Source: Emticicia soli (GTDB taxonomy: Bacteria > Bacteroidota > Bacteroidia > Cytophagales > Spirosomataceae). From it: a stretch of 64,000 nucleotides of DNA. Position numbers and translations under genes: made by a program. The stretch's first letter is position 1. Every line of letters starts with the position of its first letter. A model generated the notes under the pieces. It was not told where the DNA came from. It searched no databases and worked only from the letters and a program-made list of their open reading frames with translations. Below, in pieces: positions 1 to 9,075 of the stretch. The stretch is taken from assembly GCF_037860775.1 (NCBI RefSeq), contig NZ_JBBEWC010000003.1, forward strand, positions 310,001-374,000. Reading direction: 5' to 3'.

Positions 1-73
1 AATTTTGCGAAATCGCACACTTATCTAAAAAACTCACTTTTTTAGTCACAGCAAAAGTTGTTTTGGGTTCATC

Positions 74-93
74 GGGGGACAGATTCTGCCCCC
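74..93 (+). terminator. GC-rich hairpin at left edge, possible terminator
   Basis: GGGGG-A-CAG, loop ATT, CTG-CCCCC forms a short strong stem with one bulged A, followed by a T-rich stretch (94-105). It could end a plus-strand transcript coming from outside the window. No gene to its left can be seen, so the role is inferred. Confidence 0.4.
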
Positions 94-125
94 TTTGCCT
101 TTTTTAGGGGGTGTAGTGTTAAGCA

Positions 126-160
126 ATAAAAAAAACGCAAACATTAAATGCCTGCGTTTC
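126..160 (-). terminator. Rho-independent terminator of the E1 gene
   Basis: Read on the minus strand: AAACGCA, a 13-base loop, TGCGTTT, then a run of eight T. It lies about 35 bases after the stop codon of the fused E1 gene, as expected for its terminator. Confidence 0.75.
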
Positions 161-195
161 TTCTTAATATTTTTCTTAAATTCTACTATCTATTT

Positions 196-2613
196 TTATT
201 TATACAAATCAGGGAAATCGGCTGGGCGAGCTTCGTGCATCATTTCATAAACCGCATCAAAAATAGTTTCGGCATTAGGTTTCGAAAAATAATCGCCATC
301 GGCTGCATAGGCAGGGCGGTGCGCTTGGGCTGCAATGGCTTTAGGCGCAGAGTCTAACCACCGATAAGCCTTTTGCTCGTCAAGTACTTGCTGCATCATA
401 AACGCCGAAGCTCCACCGGGCACATCTTCATCGGCAAAAATTACTCTATTGGTTTTTTTGATGGATTCAACAATGCTATGGTTAATGTCAAATGGCAGTA
501 AAGACTGCACATCTATTACTTCTACACGAATGCCTACCTGCTCAAGCTGGTGTGCTGCTTCCATCACAACTCTACACATAGAGCCATAGGTAACTATGGT
601 TAAATCGTCGCCTGTTTTCAGTGTTTCCGGTATGCCTAGAGGTACACAAATCTCTGAAAGGTTGGTTGGAAGTTTCTCTTTGATACGATAGCCATTCAGA
701 CACTCGATAATAAGCGCAGGGTCGTCGCCCTTTAGAATTGTATTATAGAAGCCGGCTGCCTGTACAAAGTTGCGAGGAACTAAGATGTGTATGCCACGTA
801 AACAGCCTAACATAGCCGACATCGGCGAGCCCGAATGCCAGATACCTTCAAGGCGGTGGCCTCGGGTACGTATAATAAGTGGGGCTAGTTGTCCTCCTAC
901 TGTTCGGTAACGAAGTGAGGCTAAATCGTCGGTAAGTGTGGCAAGAGCGTAATAAATATAGTCGAAGTACTGAATCTCTACAATTGGGCGTAAACCACGC
1001 ATAGCGGCCCCAATACCTTGTCCTATAATGGTTGTTTCACGGATTCCGGTATCGGTTACCCTTATTTCGCCATATTTATCTTGCAAGCCTGCAAAGCCTT
1101 GGTTTACATCGCCAATTTTACCTACATCTTCACCAATAGCAAATACTTTAGGGTCTTTGCTAAACAAAAGGTCAAAATAGGTATTAATTATCTCACGGCC
1201 ATCTACACCAATACTTCGTTCATCATATTCGGGCGCAACGCCTTTTACATGCATCGGTGAAGTCGGATATTCACTCAATAAATGCGTATTAAAGCGCTCT
1301 TTGTTTTCGATGGCTACTTTTTCGAGCCATTCAACAATGGCTTTTTTAGTACTACTTTCTTCCTGACGCATCAATATCAACGCTTTTTTTATAAGGCTGA
1401 TAATCTCTCGGCGAACAGCGTTTTCAGTGTGCTCCAGCTCTTCTTTTAACTTACTTATGGCTGCTGCTTGTTTACTTTCGGCTGCTGCTTTTTTTAGTAA
1501 TTGCTGCGCAAACTCTATATCAGGCTTAATTGATTCTCTATAAGCTGCCCAAGCAGCATTACGTGCTTTTTTGGCAGTGTCTTTGGCTTTGGTTTCAACC
1601 TCTTTTATTTCTTCTTCTGTGGCATAGCCATTAGATAGTATCCATTCTTTAAGGTGAAGGTTACAATCAAACTCATGCTCAAAGCTCAGGCGTTCTCTTG
1701 ATTTATAACGCTCATGCGAGCCAGAAGTAGAGTGCCCCAGTTGTTGTGTTACTTCAGTAACGTGCACCAAAACAGGTACGTGCTGGTCTCGGGCATATAA
1801 TGCCGCTTGTTGATACGCTTCTACAAGCTCTACATAATTCCAGGCACGGGCTACTATAATTTCGATACCATTAGAGCCATCTTTTCTTTGGAATCCGGCC
1901 AAAGCCTCTGATATACTCGATTTAGTAGTTTGGTATTCTATCGGAACCGAAATTCCGTAGCCATCATCCCATACCGAGAAAATAATAGGTATTTGTAAAA
2001 CACCCGCAGCATTGATTGATTCGAAGAACATTCCCTGCGAGGTAGAGGCATCGCCAATGGTTGCAAAACAAACTTCGTTGCCGTTTTTAGAAAACTTGGT
2101 AAAGGCTTGTAAATCAGGATTATGTCTGAATAGTTTTGAGGCATAGGCCAGCCCTATTGCCCGGGGCATTTGCCCGGCTGTAGAAGAAACATCACTTACG
2201 GTATTGTATAATTCGGTTTGATTGAGCCATTCACCATTCTCATCAATCCAGCGGTTTCCATAGTGGGCATTCATAGAGCGTCCACCAGAAAACGGGTCAT
2301 GCTTTATATCGGGGTGAGCATATAACTGCGCAAAGAATTGTTGCCAGTTAAGGCCTCCAACAGCAGCTAAAAATGTTTGATCTCGGTAATATCCTGAACG
2401 AAAATCGCCCTTTCTGAATACTTTCGACATGGCAATCTGAGCCAGTTCTTTGCCATCTCCAAATACTCCGAAATTAGCTCGGCCCATGAACACGTCTTTC
2501 CGGCCTATTATACTAACTTCACGGCTTTCGCAGGCAATCCGGTAGTCATTTAAAACTTCTTCTTTAGTTAATAAAACATCTGTTGAGGTGATTAGGTCTG
2601 ATGCTCCAGTCAT
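196..2613 (-). CDS. Fused 2-oxoacid dehydrogenase E1 alpha/beta (thiamine diphosphate enzyme)
   Basis: An 805-residue cytoplasmic protein with an E1-alpha half (about 1-450) and an E1-beta half (about 463-805). The family decarboxylates a 2-oxoacid (branched-chain oxoacid or pyruvate) with thiamine diphosphate and passes the acyl group to a lipoyl E2. The ThDP/Mg motif is visible as GDAS at 187-190, with NAAG at 201 and WDDGYGISVP at 215-224 where many alpha subunits have NN. The beta half carries IGEDVG and the RYRTVGGQ segment. The long linker between halves (about 365-460) is rich in Glu, Lys and Ala and probably helical. Alpha/beta fusions of this kind are common in Bacteroidota. No E2 or E3 gene lies nearby, so substrate is not determined by context; branched-chain oxoacid is my preferred guess. 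It is preceded by an 8-bp-arm inverted repeat about 90 bases upstream. Confidence 0.88.
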   Translation of the reverse strand: MTGASDLITSTDVLLTKEEVLNDYRIACESREVSIIGRKDVFMGRANFGVFGDGKELAQIAMSKVFRKGDFRSGYYRDQTFLAAVGGLNWQQFFAQLYAHPDIKHDPFSGGRSMNAHYGNRWIDENGEWLNQTELYNTVSDVSSTAGQMPRAIGLAYASKLFRHNPDLQAFTKFSKNGNEVCFATIGDASTSQGMFFESINAAGVLQIPIIFSVWDDGYGISVPIEYQTTKSSISEALAGFQRKDGSNGIEIIVARAWNYVELVEAYQQAALYARDQHVPVLVHVTEVTQQLGHSTSGSHERYKSRERLSFEHEFDCNLHLKEWILSNGYATEEEIKEVETKAKDTAKKARNAAWAAYRESIKPDIEFAQQLLKKAAAESKQAAAISKLKEELEHTENAVRREIISLIKKALILMRQEESSTKKAIVEWLEKVAIENKERFNTHLLSEYPTSPMHVKGVAPEYDERSIGVDGREIINTYFDLLFSKDPKVFAIGEDVGKIGDVNQGFAGLQDKYGEIRVTDTGIRETTIIGQGIGAAMRGLRPIVEIQYFDYIYYALATLTDDLASLRYRTVGGQLAPLIIRTRGHRLEGIWHSGSPMSAMLGCLRGIHILVPRNFVQAAGFYNTILKGDDPALIIECLNGYRIKEKLPTNLSEICVPLGIPETLKTGDDLTIVTYGSMCRVVMEAAHQLEQVGIRVEVIDVQSLLPFDINHSIVESIKKTNRVIFADEDVPGGASAFMMQQVLDEQKAYRWLDSAPKAIAAQAHRPAYAADGDYFSKPNAETIFDAVYEMMHEARPADFPDLYK

Positions 2614-2698
2614 GCTTTAAATTTTGAATGGTTAAAATGGGAAGGCGAATCCATACAAAAAATGGTTAATGTACCTTACTCAACTAAAAAATAATACA

Positions 2699-2722
2699 AA
2701 TTAGTTGTCATACTAACTAATT
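2699..2722. promoter_or_regulatory. Dyad AATTAGTT-N8-AACTAATT, candidate operator
   Basis: Perfect 8-bp arms at 2699-2706 and 2715-2722 with an 8-base spacer. It lies about 90 bases upstream of the E1 start, a position that fits a regulator site for the E1 gene. The regulator is unknown, and an AT-rich dyad this short could arise by chance. Confidence 0.35.
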
Positions 2723-2904
2723 GTGTTGTAAAGTTAACTGAAAATATTTCATTTTTCAAAAAATTGACCTGCTAATGAAGCGGCTTAGGTTAAATATATG
2801 GCAAATAGAAGGCTATTAAGGATTGCATTATAGGAGCTATATGGTATCAACACATTTAAGATTTTTTACAATTATCAATCTAAATTATTATGGGTAATAA
2901 GTAA

Positions 2905-2954
2905 GAATCACTATAATTGCAAACTCCATTCAGTGGCTGCAATTATAGTGATTC
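2905..2954. repeat. 17-bp perfect inverted repeat
   Basis: Left arm GAATCACTATAATTGCA (2905-2921), right arm TGCAATTATAGTGATTC (2938-2954), spacer 16 bases. The spacer itself can pair CCA with TGG. There is no T run on either side, so it is not a typical intrinsic terminator. It sits 127 bases after the SDR stop codon. Confidence 0.7.
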
Positions 2955-3081
2955 GTAGTGTTATTAAAATGACTTACAAGAATGGTAAACTCTTTTTATC
3001 TTCTTAGTCTACTCAGTATAAATTCAAGGAATGAATGCGATATTTTAAACGAAAAAAATAACCCTAAGCAACTTCTTCGTT

Positions 3082-3822
3082 TTAATTTTTAGCCCAATCG
3101 TCAAAATAGATAGTTCCCGAGTGAAAGTCACCTACAGGCACTAGTCCAGACTTCGGAAGAACAAAAAACATATATTTATTTTCGTCGTCTGCCACTACCT
3201 CTTTATCTTGTTCATTGATAGAAAGATATCTTTTTACAAATTCATCCATTGGTGCACGTTCGGGGCCAGCAATCTCGACCGTACTATTTTTATGTTCCTC
3301 TAGTGCAAACCTAACAACATATTTAGCAACGTCTTCAGCAGCTATTGGTTGGTAGTCAAGTGTAGAAACATGTACTACATTATCATTTGATTGTACTGCG
3401 ATAATAGTTGAAATATGTTCGTGAAACTGTGTAGAACGGATAATTGTATAAGCAATCCCAGAGTTTTTAATGGTATCTTCCTGGTCTTTTTTGGCACGAA
3501 GATAGCCTATATATTGGGCTCTATCAGTACCTACAATAGATAAGACAAGGTGATGCTTGACACCTGCTGCTTTTTCTGCAGTAATTAAATTCTTTCCTGC
3601 TGTTCTGAAGAAATTGAGCGCATTTTCCTCTTCAGGCGAAGACGAGTTCGAAAGATCAATAACAATGTCGGTGCCATTTAGGGCTTCAGTAAGGCCTTCA
3701 CCAGTTATAACATCAATACCTGTTGAAGGTACACCAACAATTACTTCATGACCTGCCTCCTTCAATTTGCTTGTGACGTTTCTGCCTATAAGGCCAGTTC
3801 CGCCGATAACTAAAATTTTCAT
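3082..3822 (-). CDS. Atypical SDR / NmrA-like NAD(P)-binding protein
   Basis: A 246-residue cytoplasmic protein with a Rossmann start: MKILVIGGTGLIG, with the GGTGxxG cofactor motif at residues 7-13. The length and lack of a clear YxxxK active site fit atypical SDRs of the NmrA/NAD(P)H-binding group, which act as redox sensors or as reductases of small substrates. It diverges from a MocR-type regulator 188 bases away, so that regulator may control it. The exact substrate cannot be told from sequence. Confidence 0.8.
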   Translation of the reverse strand: MKILVIGGTGLIGRNVTSKLKEAGHEVIVGVPSTGIDVITGEGLTEALNGTDIVIDLSNSSSPEEENALNFFRTAGKNLITAEKAAGVKHHLVLSIVGTDRAQYIGYLRAKKDQEDTIKNSGIAYTIIRSTQFHEHISTIIAVQSNDNVVHVSTLDYQPIAAEDVAKYVVRFALEEHKNSTVEIAGPERAPMDEFVKRYLSINEQDKEVVADDENKYMFFVLPKSGLVPVGDFHSGTIYFDDWAKN

Positions 3823-4010
3823 TTTTTAAATTTGTTTTATTAATACTACCAAAATCATATTGCTACTAATAAATCAATAGTATTGATAGAAAACCTATAT
3901 GAGTAATTTATACTAATAATCGAAAAGACCAGCCAGAACTTTTTCGACACTAATAATTTAGTAAATTTACATGGCATTCTATTTGTCCTAGCCATCCAAC
4001 AATCATATTC

Positions 4011-5495
4011 ATGCCAGTCCAGACTTTGCCTTTTAGTACTTTAATTAAGATAGATAGAAAATCAATTGTGCCAATTTTTCAACAACTGGCAAAGGGTTTA
4101 ATACAATTAATTCAAGATGGTAAGGTAAAACCGGGTTTTCGTTTACCATCAAGTAGGGAGTTGGCAATAACTATGGGGCTTAACAGAACAACAGTAGTAG
4201 CTGCCTATGACGAACTAAGTGTTCAAGGCTGGATTGAGGTTGTTCCTCGTAAGGGTGTTACTATTTCAAGTAAACTCCCGCTTCTAAAACCAAAGTCATT
4301 TCGTGATTCTACAAACGAAGAGGTAAGCCGTAAGCCAAGTTTTTACAAAAAACTTACAAGCAAGGATCAGAATATACAAAAAAACTCTTTTGATATAGTA
4401 GTAAATGACGGTTATCCTGACGCTCGTATTGCGCCTTTGCAAATGCTTAGTAGCCAATATAAAACTTTGCTAGGTCGACATTCCCGACACGTAATGCTGA
4501 TTAATGAACGTTCAACTGGCGCAGCTTCACTGAGAACCGAGCTTTCATTATTTCTATCGCAGACACGTGGATTAAACGTTACAGCTGATAACATACTTAC
4601 AACCAGAGGAGCTCAGGGAGCTATTTATATTGCGGCGCAAATGATTGTAAAGCCTGGAAGTAAAGTAATTGTTGGAGAACTTAATTATTCAATGGCTAAC
4701 AAGGTTTTTCGCCAACTTGGGGCTACACTGATAAAAGTTAGCATAGACGAAAATGGTATTAATGTTGACGAGATAGAAGAGATTTGTAAAGTTGCAAAAC
4801 CAGACCTACTCTACATTATCCCGCACCATCATCATCCTACAACCGTTACTTTGAGTGCAGAAAGAAGAATTAAATTATTGAATGTTATTCGTACTTATCA
4901 ATTACCAGTGATAGAAGATGATTATGATTACGATTTTCATTATGAAAACAGCCCGATACTTCCGTTAGCAAGTGCAGACCACAACGGGCTTATACTTTAT
5001 GTTGGTTCTATTTCAAAAACACTGGCACTAACAGTTCGGGCTGGTTATCTAGTTGCTGACACAGATATAGTTTTGCAGGCCAGTAAATTTAAAGAACTGA
5101 TGGAAATCAGAGGCGATTACCTCATGGAAGATTCCATTGCAAACCTTTTTAAGTCAGGTGAAATGCAAAGGCATATATCCAAGTCAGTAAAGCTATACAA
5201 AAACCGGAGAGATATTTTTTGTGATTTGTTAAAAAGCAAGCTGTATGAGGTGCTTCAATTTAATGTTCCTTATGGAGGAATGGCTGTATGGGCATTATTT
5301 GACAAGAAACTTTCGCTTCCTAAAATATCTGCTGCGCTTGTAAAACATAGAATATATTTAAATGATGGCAGTTTATATAATCAAGAAGTGTCTGACATAA
5401 ATGGCATTCGCTTAGGCTTTGCATCAATGAACGAGAAAGAGATAGAAAAATTCGTTTCTGCGCTTTTTATTGAAGCAAAAAAGTATTCCTCATAA
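4011..5495 (+). CDS. MocR-family regulator (GntR HTH + aminotransferase fold)
   Basis: 494 residues. The N-terminus (about 10-85) is a GntR-type winged helix containing the typical LPSSRELA segment at 45-52. Residues about 120-490 form a fold-type I PLP domain, with EDDYDYDF at 302-309 and the PLP-binding lysine K336 in GSISKT. MocR proteins bind PLP or its adducts and control vitamin B6, GABA or amino-acid genes. The gene diverges from the SDR gene at 3082, which is therefore its most likely target along with itself. pdxJ is in the window but 8 kb away. The lysine and aspartate of the PLP site are intact, so cofactor binding is expected; real aminotransferase activity is not. Confidence 0.9.
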   Translation: MPVQTLPFSTLIKIDRKSIVPIFQQLAKGLIQLIQDGKVKPGFRLPSSRELAITMGLNRTTVVAAYDELSVQGWIEVVPRKGVTISSKLPLLKPKSFRDSTNEEVSRKPSFYKKLTSKDQNIQKNSFDIVVNDGYPDARIAPLQMLSSQYKTLLGRHSRHVMLINERSTGAASLRTELSLFLSQTRGLNVTADNILTTRGAQGAIYIAAQMIVKPGSKVIVGELNYSMANKVFRQLGATLIKVSIDENGINVDEIEEICKVAKPDLLYIIPHHHHPTTVTLSAERRIKLLNVIRTYQLPVIEDDYDYDFHYENSPILPLASADHNGLILYVGSISKTLALTVRAGYLVADTDIVLQASKFKELMEIRGDYLMEDSIANLFKSGEMQRHISKSVKLYKNRRDIFCDLLKSKLYEVLQFNVPYGGMAVWALFDKKLSLPKISAALVKHRIYLNDGSLYNQEVSDINGIRLGFASMNEKEIEKFVSALFIEAKKYSS

Positions 5496-5694
5496 ACATT
5501 TTTAGGCAGACTGTTTTTTAGCAAATATTTTATAAAATAACCTGTAGCAAAATCAATTTTTGTAAATCAGAAGAGTTTTGTTAACAACTTGTTAAATATT
5601 TGGTATATATATGGTATTAGTATTTATTTGCGTTTAGAAATAAGCTTTAGTAATAAAACAGAATTTATTTTTAACTTTAAATTATTCAAATCTA

Positions 5695-6120
5695 ATGAAA
5701 AAATTCTTATCAACAATTGCGGTGGTTTTTGCATTTGTAGCTTCAGTACAAGCGCAAGGCGTATTGAAATTCAATAAAGAAGTACACGATTTCGGTAAAG
5801 TATCGGAAGGCCCACTAGCAACTTATAGCTTCGAAGTAACAAATACAGGTACTGCTCCGGTTGTTATCTCAAATGCTGCTGCTTCATGTGGCTGTACTAC
5901 ACCTGAGTGGTCTAAAGACCCAATTATGCCAGGTGGTAAAGGAACTATCAAAGTAGGATATAACACATCGGGTCGTCCGGGTGCGTTTACAAAAACTATC
6001 ACTGTTACCAGCAACGCTGAAAACGCAACAGTAGTTTTAACAATCAAAGGTGAAGTTACTGCTCCATCAGCATCACCTTCAGCTCCTGCTTCTGCACCAA
6101 ACGGAAAGAAAAAAGTATAA
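5695..6120 (+). CDS. Secreted DUF1573 protein
   Basis: 141 residues with a clear signal peptide (MKKFLSTIAVVFAFVASVQA, cleavage near 21-22). The rest is one DUF1573 Ig-like (HYDIN/ASH-type) domain with the hallmark SCGCTTP at 64-70, followed by a Ser/Pro/Ala-rich tail and a basic end. DUF1573 proteins are abundant in the Bacteroidota envelope and their exact function is unknown. The gene stands alone, with a strong terminator 29 bases after the stop. Confidence 0.88.
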   Translation: MKKFLSTIAVVFAFVASVQAQGVLKFNKEVHDFGKVSEGPLATYSFEVTNTGTAPVVISNAAASCGCTTPEWSKDPIMPGGKGTIKVGYNTSGRPGAFTKTITVTSNAENATVVLTIKGEVTAPSASPSAPASAPNGKKKV

Positions 6121-6432
6121 TTCAAACGAATATATCTTTTAACAAGAAGCCATCTGCTCATAAGCAGGTGGCTTTTTTGTGTTTCAGCACTAATGAACCA
6201 TAATTTTTCAATTTCGTTTCTCTCTAGCTTGTCTAAATGAAAAAAAATATCGAATATCGAATAATAAACCATCAGGCAAAATAAAAACTTGTTTATACGT
6301 AAGTTTTGCCAGATTTATTCGGTGTCGGAAATAATAAAAGAAATATTTACAAAGTGCACCACAACAATGACTACTTTACCAAAGTAGTTCATTAAATTCG
6401 AACACTAAATCAAAAAACTAAAACCTTGACTT
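6121..6432. other. 312-base intergenic region
   Basis: It begins with the terminator of the DUF1573 gene (6149-6178). Then comes a small direct repeat of ATCGAAT near 6249-6262 and an imperfect hairpin with GGCAAAA (6275-6281) and TTTTGCC (6304-6310) arms. The sequence ATTTATTCGGTG at 6313-6324 also occurs in a palindrome at 60682-60693. The end should hold the promoter of the ATP-grasp gene. No gene is seen. Confidence 0.5.
6149..6178 (+). terminator. Intrinsic terminator of the DUF1573 gene
   Basis: GCCATCTGCT, loop CATA, AGCAGGTGGC: a 10-bp stem with one G-T wobble, followed directly by six T. Confidence 0.9.
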
Positions 6433-7638
6433 ATGAATTTTCTCTGCATCTGTACTTATTTTAAAGGAGTAGAATTTCTGAAATCCTGCAAAGCCGAAGG
6501 GAATACCGTGTATTTGTTAACCAATAAAAAACTGGAAAATAAGGCTTGGCCGTGGGAATCAATAGACGAGACATTTTATTTAGAGAACATCGATAACACA
6601 TTTGATACTTATAGCAATATAATAAAAGGTTTGGCGCACCTAATGCGCAGCAAAAAAATTGACCGCATTGTAGCGCTCGATGATTTTGATGTAGAGAAAG
6701 CCGCACTAGCCCGTGAGCATTTCAGGATACCGGGTATGGGACAAACCACCGCCCGCTATTTTCGTGATAAACTGGCTATGCGTGTACAAGCTGCCCATGC
6801 AGGTATTAATGTGCCACCATTCAGTGCGTTGTTTCATGATGTTGACATAACCGAATACCTTCAATCTACAACTGCGCCGTGGGTTATTAAACCTCGTTCT
6901 GAGGCCTCGGCAGCGGGTATCAAAAAAGTACATAGTTTTCAGGAGGCATGGGATACCATTCATAGTTTAGGCGAAGAAAGACACAATTATCTGATAGAGC
7001 AATTTAAACCCGGCGATGTATATCATGTAGATGCATTAACTGTTGATGGTAAAGTTATTTTTGCCAGATGCAGCCAATACCTGAACACGCCATTTGAAGT
7101 AGCACATGGCGGGGGAATTTTCCGCTCGGTTACAGTTGAGCACGATTCGAAAGACGAAAAAGCACTAGCAAAAGTAAATGCGCAAGTAATGAAAGCCTTT
7201 GGTATGAAGTTCAGTGCTTCGCACACCGAGGTAATCAAATGTTATGAAGATGGTAAATTCTATTTTCTGGAAACAGCTTCGAGGGTAGGAGGGGCTAATC
7301 TGGCCGAAATGGTTGAGTATTCGTCGAGCATTAATTTATGGCGTGAGTGGGCAAAAATAGAAACTGCCGTTGCCACGGGTGGCGTTTATGAATTGCCTCC
7401 GGTTGATGATTTTTATTCGGGGATTATTATCTCTCTGTCGTCTTACCAATGGCCAGACTATGCGCCATTCAACGACCCCGAAGTAATATGGAAAATGGAC
7501 GAAGAATACCACGTGGGTTTAATTGTACGCTCAAGTAAACGTGAAAGAGTTTTAGAACTCATGGAGAAATATGCCCTCATGATTCGAGACTTAGGCTATC
7601 ATGCGTCAGCCCCTGCGCCCGATAAACCTGTACATTAA
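6433..7638 (+). CDS. ATP-grasp ligase-like protein
   Basis: 401 residues, cytoplasmic. The central part shows the ATP-grasp pattern: WVIKPRSEASAAGIKKV near 156-172 for the ATP-binding lysine and loop, YLIEQFKPGDVYHVDAL near 192-208, and FYFLETASRVGGAN for the metal-binding acidic residue. The family joins a carboxylate, activated as acyl phosphate, to an amine or thiol. The N-terminus is a Rossmann-like preATP-grasp domain. It is followed 75 bases later by a glutamine-synthetase-like ligase and then a GntP permease, probably one operon. The substrate is unknown; two ligases side by side point to formation or recycling of an amide- or peptide-linked small molecule (inference). Confidence 0.85.
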   Translation: MNFLCICTYFKGVEFLKSCKAEGNTVYLLTNKKLENKAWPWESIDETFYLENIDNTFDTYSNIIKGLAHLMRSKKIDRIVALDDFDVEKAALAREHFRIPGMGQTTARYFRDKLAMRVQAAHAGINVPPFSALFHDVDITEYLQSTTAPWVIKPRSEASAAGIKKVHSFQEAWDTIHSLGEERHNYLIEQFKPGDVYHVDALTVDGKVIFARCSQYLNTPFEVAHGGGIFRSVTVEHDSKDEKALAKVNAQVMKAFGMKFSASHTEVIKCYEDGKFYFLETASRVGGANLAEMVEYSSSINLWREWAKIETAVATGGVYELPPVDDFYSGIIISLSSYQWPDYAPFNDPEVIWKMDEEYHVGLIVRSSKRERVLELMEKYALMIRDLGYHASAPAPDKPVH

Positions 7639-7713
7639 CAATAGTACGAATTGCCAATGTGTTGCGTATTATAGGATACCGAAACACCAAGCATTTATAA
7701 CTCAAACCTAAAT

Positions 7714-9063
7714 ATGACTACTCAAGAAATAATCGATTACGTAAATTCACACCCATCAGGAAAAGTAAAACTGGCTGTTGCCGATATTGATGGTATTTTA
7801 AGAGGTAAATATATCAGCAAACAAAAATTTCAGTCGGTAATTGAGGGAGATTTAGGCTTTTGTGATGTGGTACTGGGTTGGGATATGGCCGATGTTTGTT
7901 ATGATAATACCGATTTCACAGGATGGCACTCGGGTTACCCCGATGCCAAGGTAAAACTCGATTTATCGACATTCCGCAAAATTCCCTGGGAAAACGATAT
8001 TCCGTTTTTCTTAGGAGAATTCATTGAAGAAGCGGCTGAAATATGCCCTAGAAATATATTGAAAAAAGTAATAGCCGAAACCGAGGAGGCAGGCTTTAAA
8101 CCTTTTTTCTCGCAAGAGTTTGAATGGTTCAATTTTGAAGAAACGCCTGTTTCGGCCAATGCGAAGGGTTTTCAGAATCTTACACCTATTACGCCGGGTA
8201 TGTTTGGGTATTCGATTCTCAGAAGTACGTTGAAAAATGATTACATGAGTGCTCTATTTGAGCAATTGACCAAATTCGACGTACCGCTCGAAGGGCTGCA
8301 CACCGAAACTGGCCCGGGTGTATATGAAGCGGCCATTACTTATTCTGATGTGCTAAGTGCTGCCGACAGAGCTTTGCTTTTTAAAACTTCGGTAAAAGAA
8401 ATCGCCTATCAGCAAGGTATTCTGGCAACATTCATGGCAAAAATCAATGAAAACCTACCGGGTTGTAGCGGGCACGTGCACCAGAGCCTTTGGGATAGCG
8501 ATGCCAAAACTAATCTGTTTTATGATGAAAAATCGCCGAATCATATAAGTGAGCTAATGCAGAGCTACATGGCAGGGCAATTGTATTGCCTGCCTCATAT
8601 TCTACCTATGGTTGCGCCTACTATTAACAGCTACAAACGCTTGGTTGAAGGCGCATGGGCACCAACTACGCTCACATGGGCGGTCGATAACCGCACAGTA
8701 GCTTTGCGGGCCTTGCCAATCAGTAAAAAATCTTGTCGTCTTGAAACCCGTGTGGTAGGTTCGGATACCAATCCGTATCTGGCTTTAGCAGCTTGTCTGG
8801 CGGCTGGTTTATATGGCATCCGTAATAATCTGAAACTCAATCAACCTGCTACTATTGGAAATGGGTATCAGGATATAAGCAATGGTGTATTACCCCGAAA
8901 CCTTGATGAGGCTACCAAGACCATGAAAAACTCGGAGGTAGCAAAAGAACTTTTCGGCGAAAAATTCGTAGCTCACTTTACTCAAACCCGTGACTGGGAA
9001 TGGCGCCAATATGCCAAAGTTGTAACCGATTGGGAGTTAAAAAGGTATTTTGAGATTGTTTAA
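7714..9063 (+). CDS. Glutamine-synthetase-family ligase (GlnA-like / gamma-glutamyl ligase type)
   Basis: 449 residues, with an N-terminal beta-grasp part and a C-terminal catalytic domain. Family motifs are present: GLHTETGPGVYEAA, the HVHQS block (GCSGHVHQSLWD), and the ATP/substrate block with RLETRVVGSDTNPYLALAA. Length fits type I-like enzymes of the GlnA/PuuA/FluG group. A C-terminal adenylylation Tyr motif typical of enterobacterial GlnA is not seen. Because it sits between an ATP-grasp ligase and a GntP transporter, a dedicated gamma-glutamylation or amidation role is more likely than general nitrogen assimilation (inference). The permease starts 12 bases after its stop, which supports co-transcription. 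Confidence 0.82.
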   Translation: MTTQEIIDYVNSHPSGKVKLAVADIDGILRGKYISKQKFQSVIEGDLGFCDVVLGWDMADVCYDNTDFTGWHSGYPDAKVKLDLSTFRKIPWENDIPFFLGEFIEEAAEICPRNILKKVIAETEEAGFKPFFSQEFEWFNFEETPVSANAKGFQNLTPITPGMFGYSILRSTLKNDYMSALFEQLTKFDVPLEGLHTETGPGVYEAAITYSDVLSAADRALLFKTSVKEIAYQQGILATFMAKINENLPGCSGHVHQSLWDSDAKTNLFYDEKSPNHISELMQSYMAGQLYCLPHILPMVAPTINSYKRLVEGAWAPTTLTWAVDNRTVALRALPISKKSCRLETRVVGSDTNPYLALAACLAAGLYGIRNNLKLNQPATIGNGYQDISNGVLPRNLDEATKTMKNSEVAKELFGEKFVAHFTQTRDWEWRQYAKVVTDWELKRYFEIV

Positions 9064-9075
9064 CCTAAGCCTTGC

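Larger units (their letters stand above)
2614..3081. other. 468-base intergenic region with two inverted repeats
   Basis: No credible gene is seen. The stretch separates the SDR gene from the E1 gene, both on the minus strand, and should hold the E1 promoter. It contains a dyad at 2699-2722 and a 17-bp-arm inverted repeat at 2905-2954, both listed separately. The remainder is AT-rich and without clear structure. Confidence 0.6.

Noticed and set aside
5823..6272. A 149-codon minus-strand frame over the DUF1573 gene
   Set aside because: Antisense shadow of a gene with a signal peptide and clear domain; it also runs through a strong terminator.
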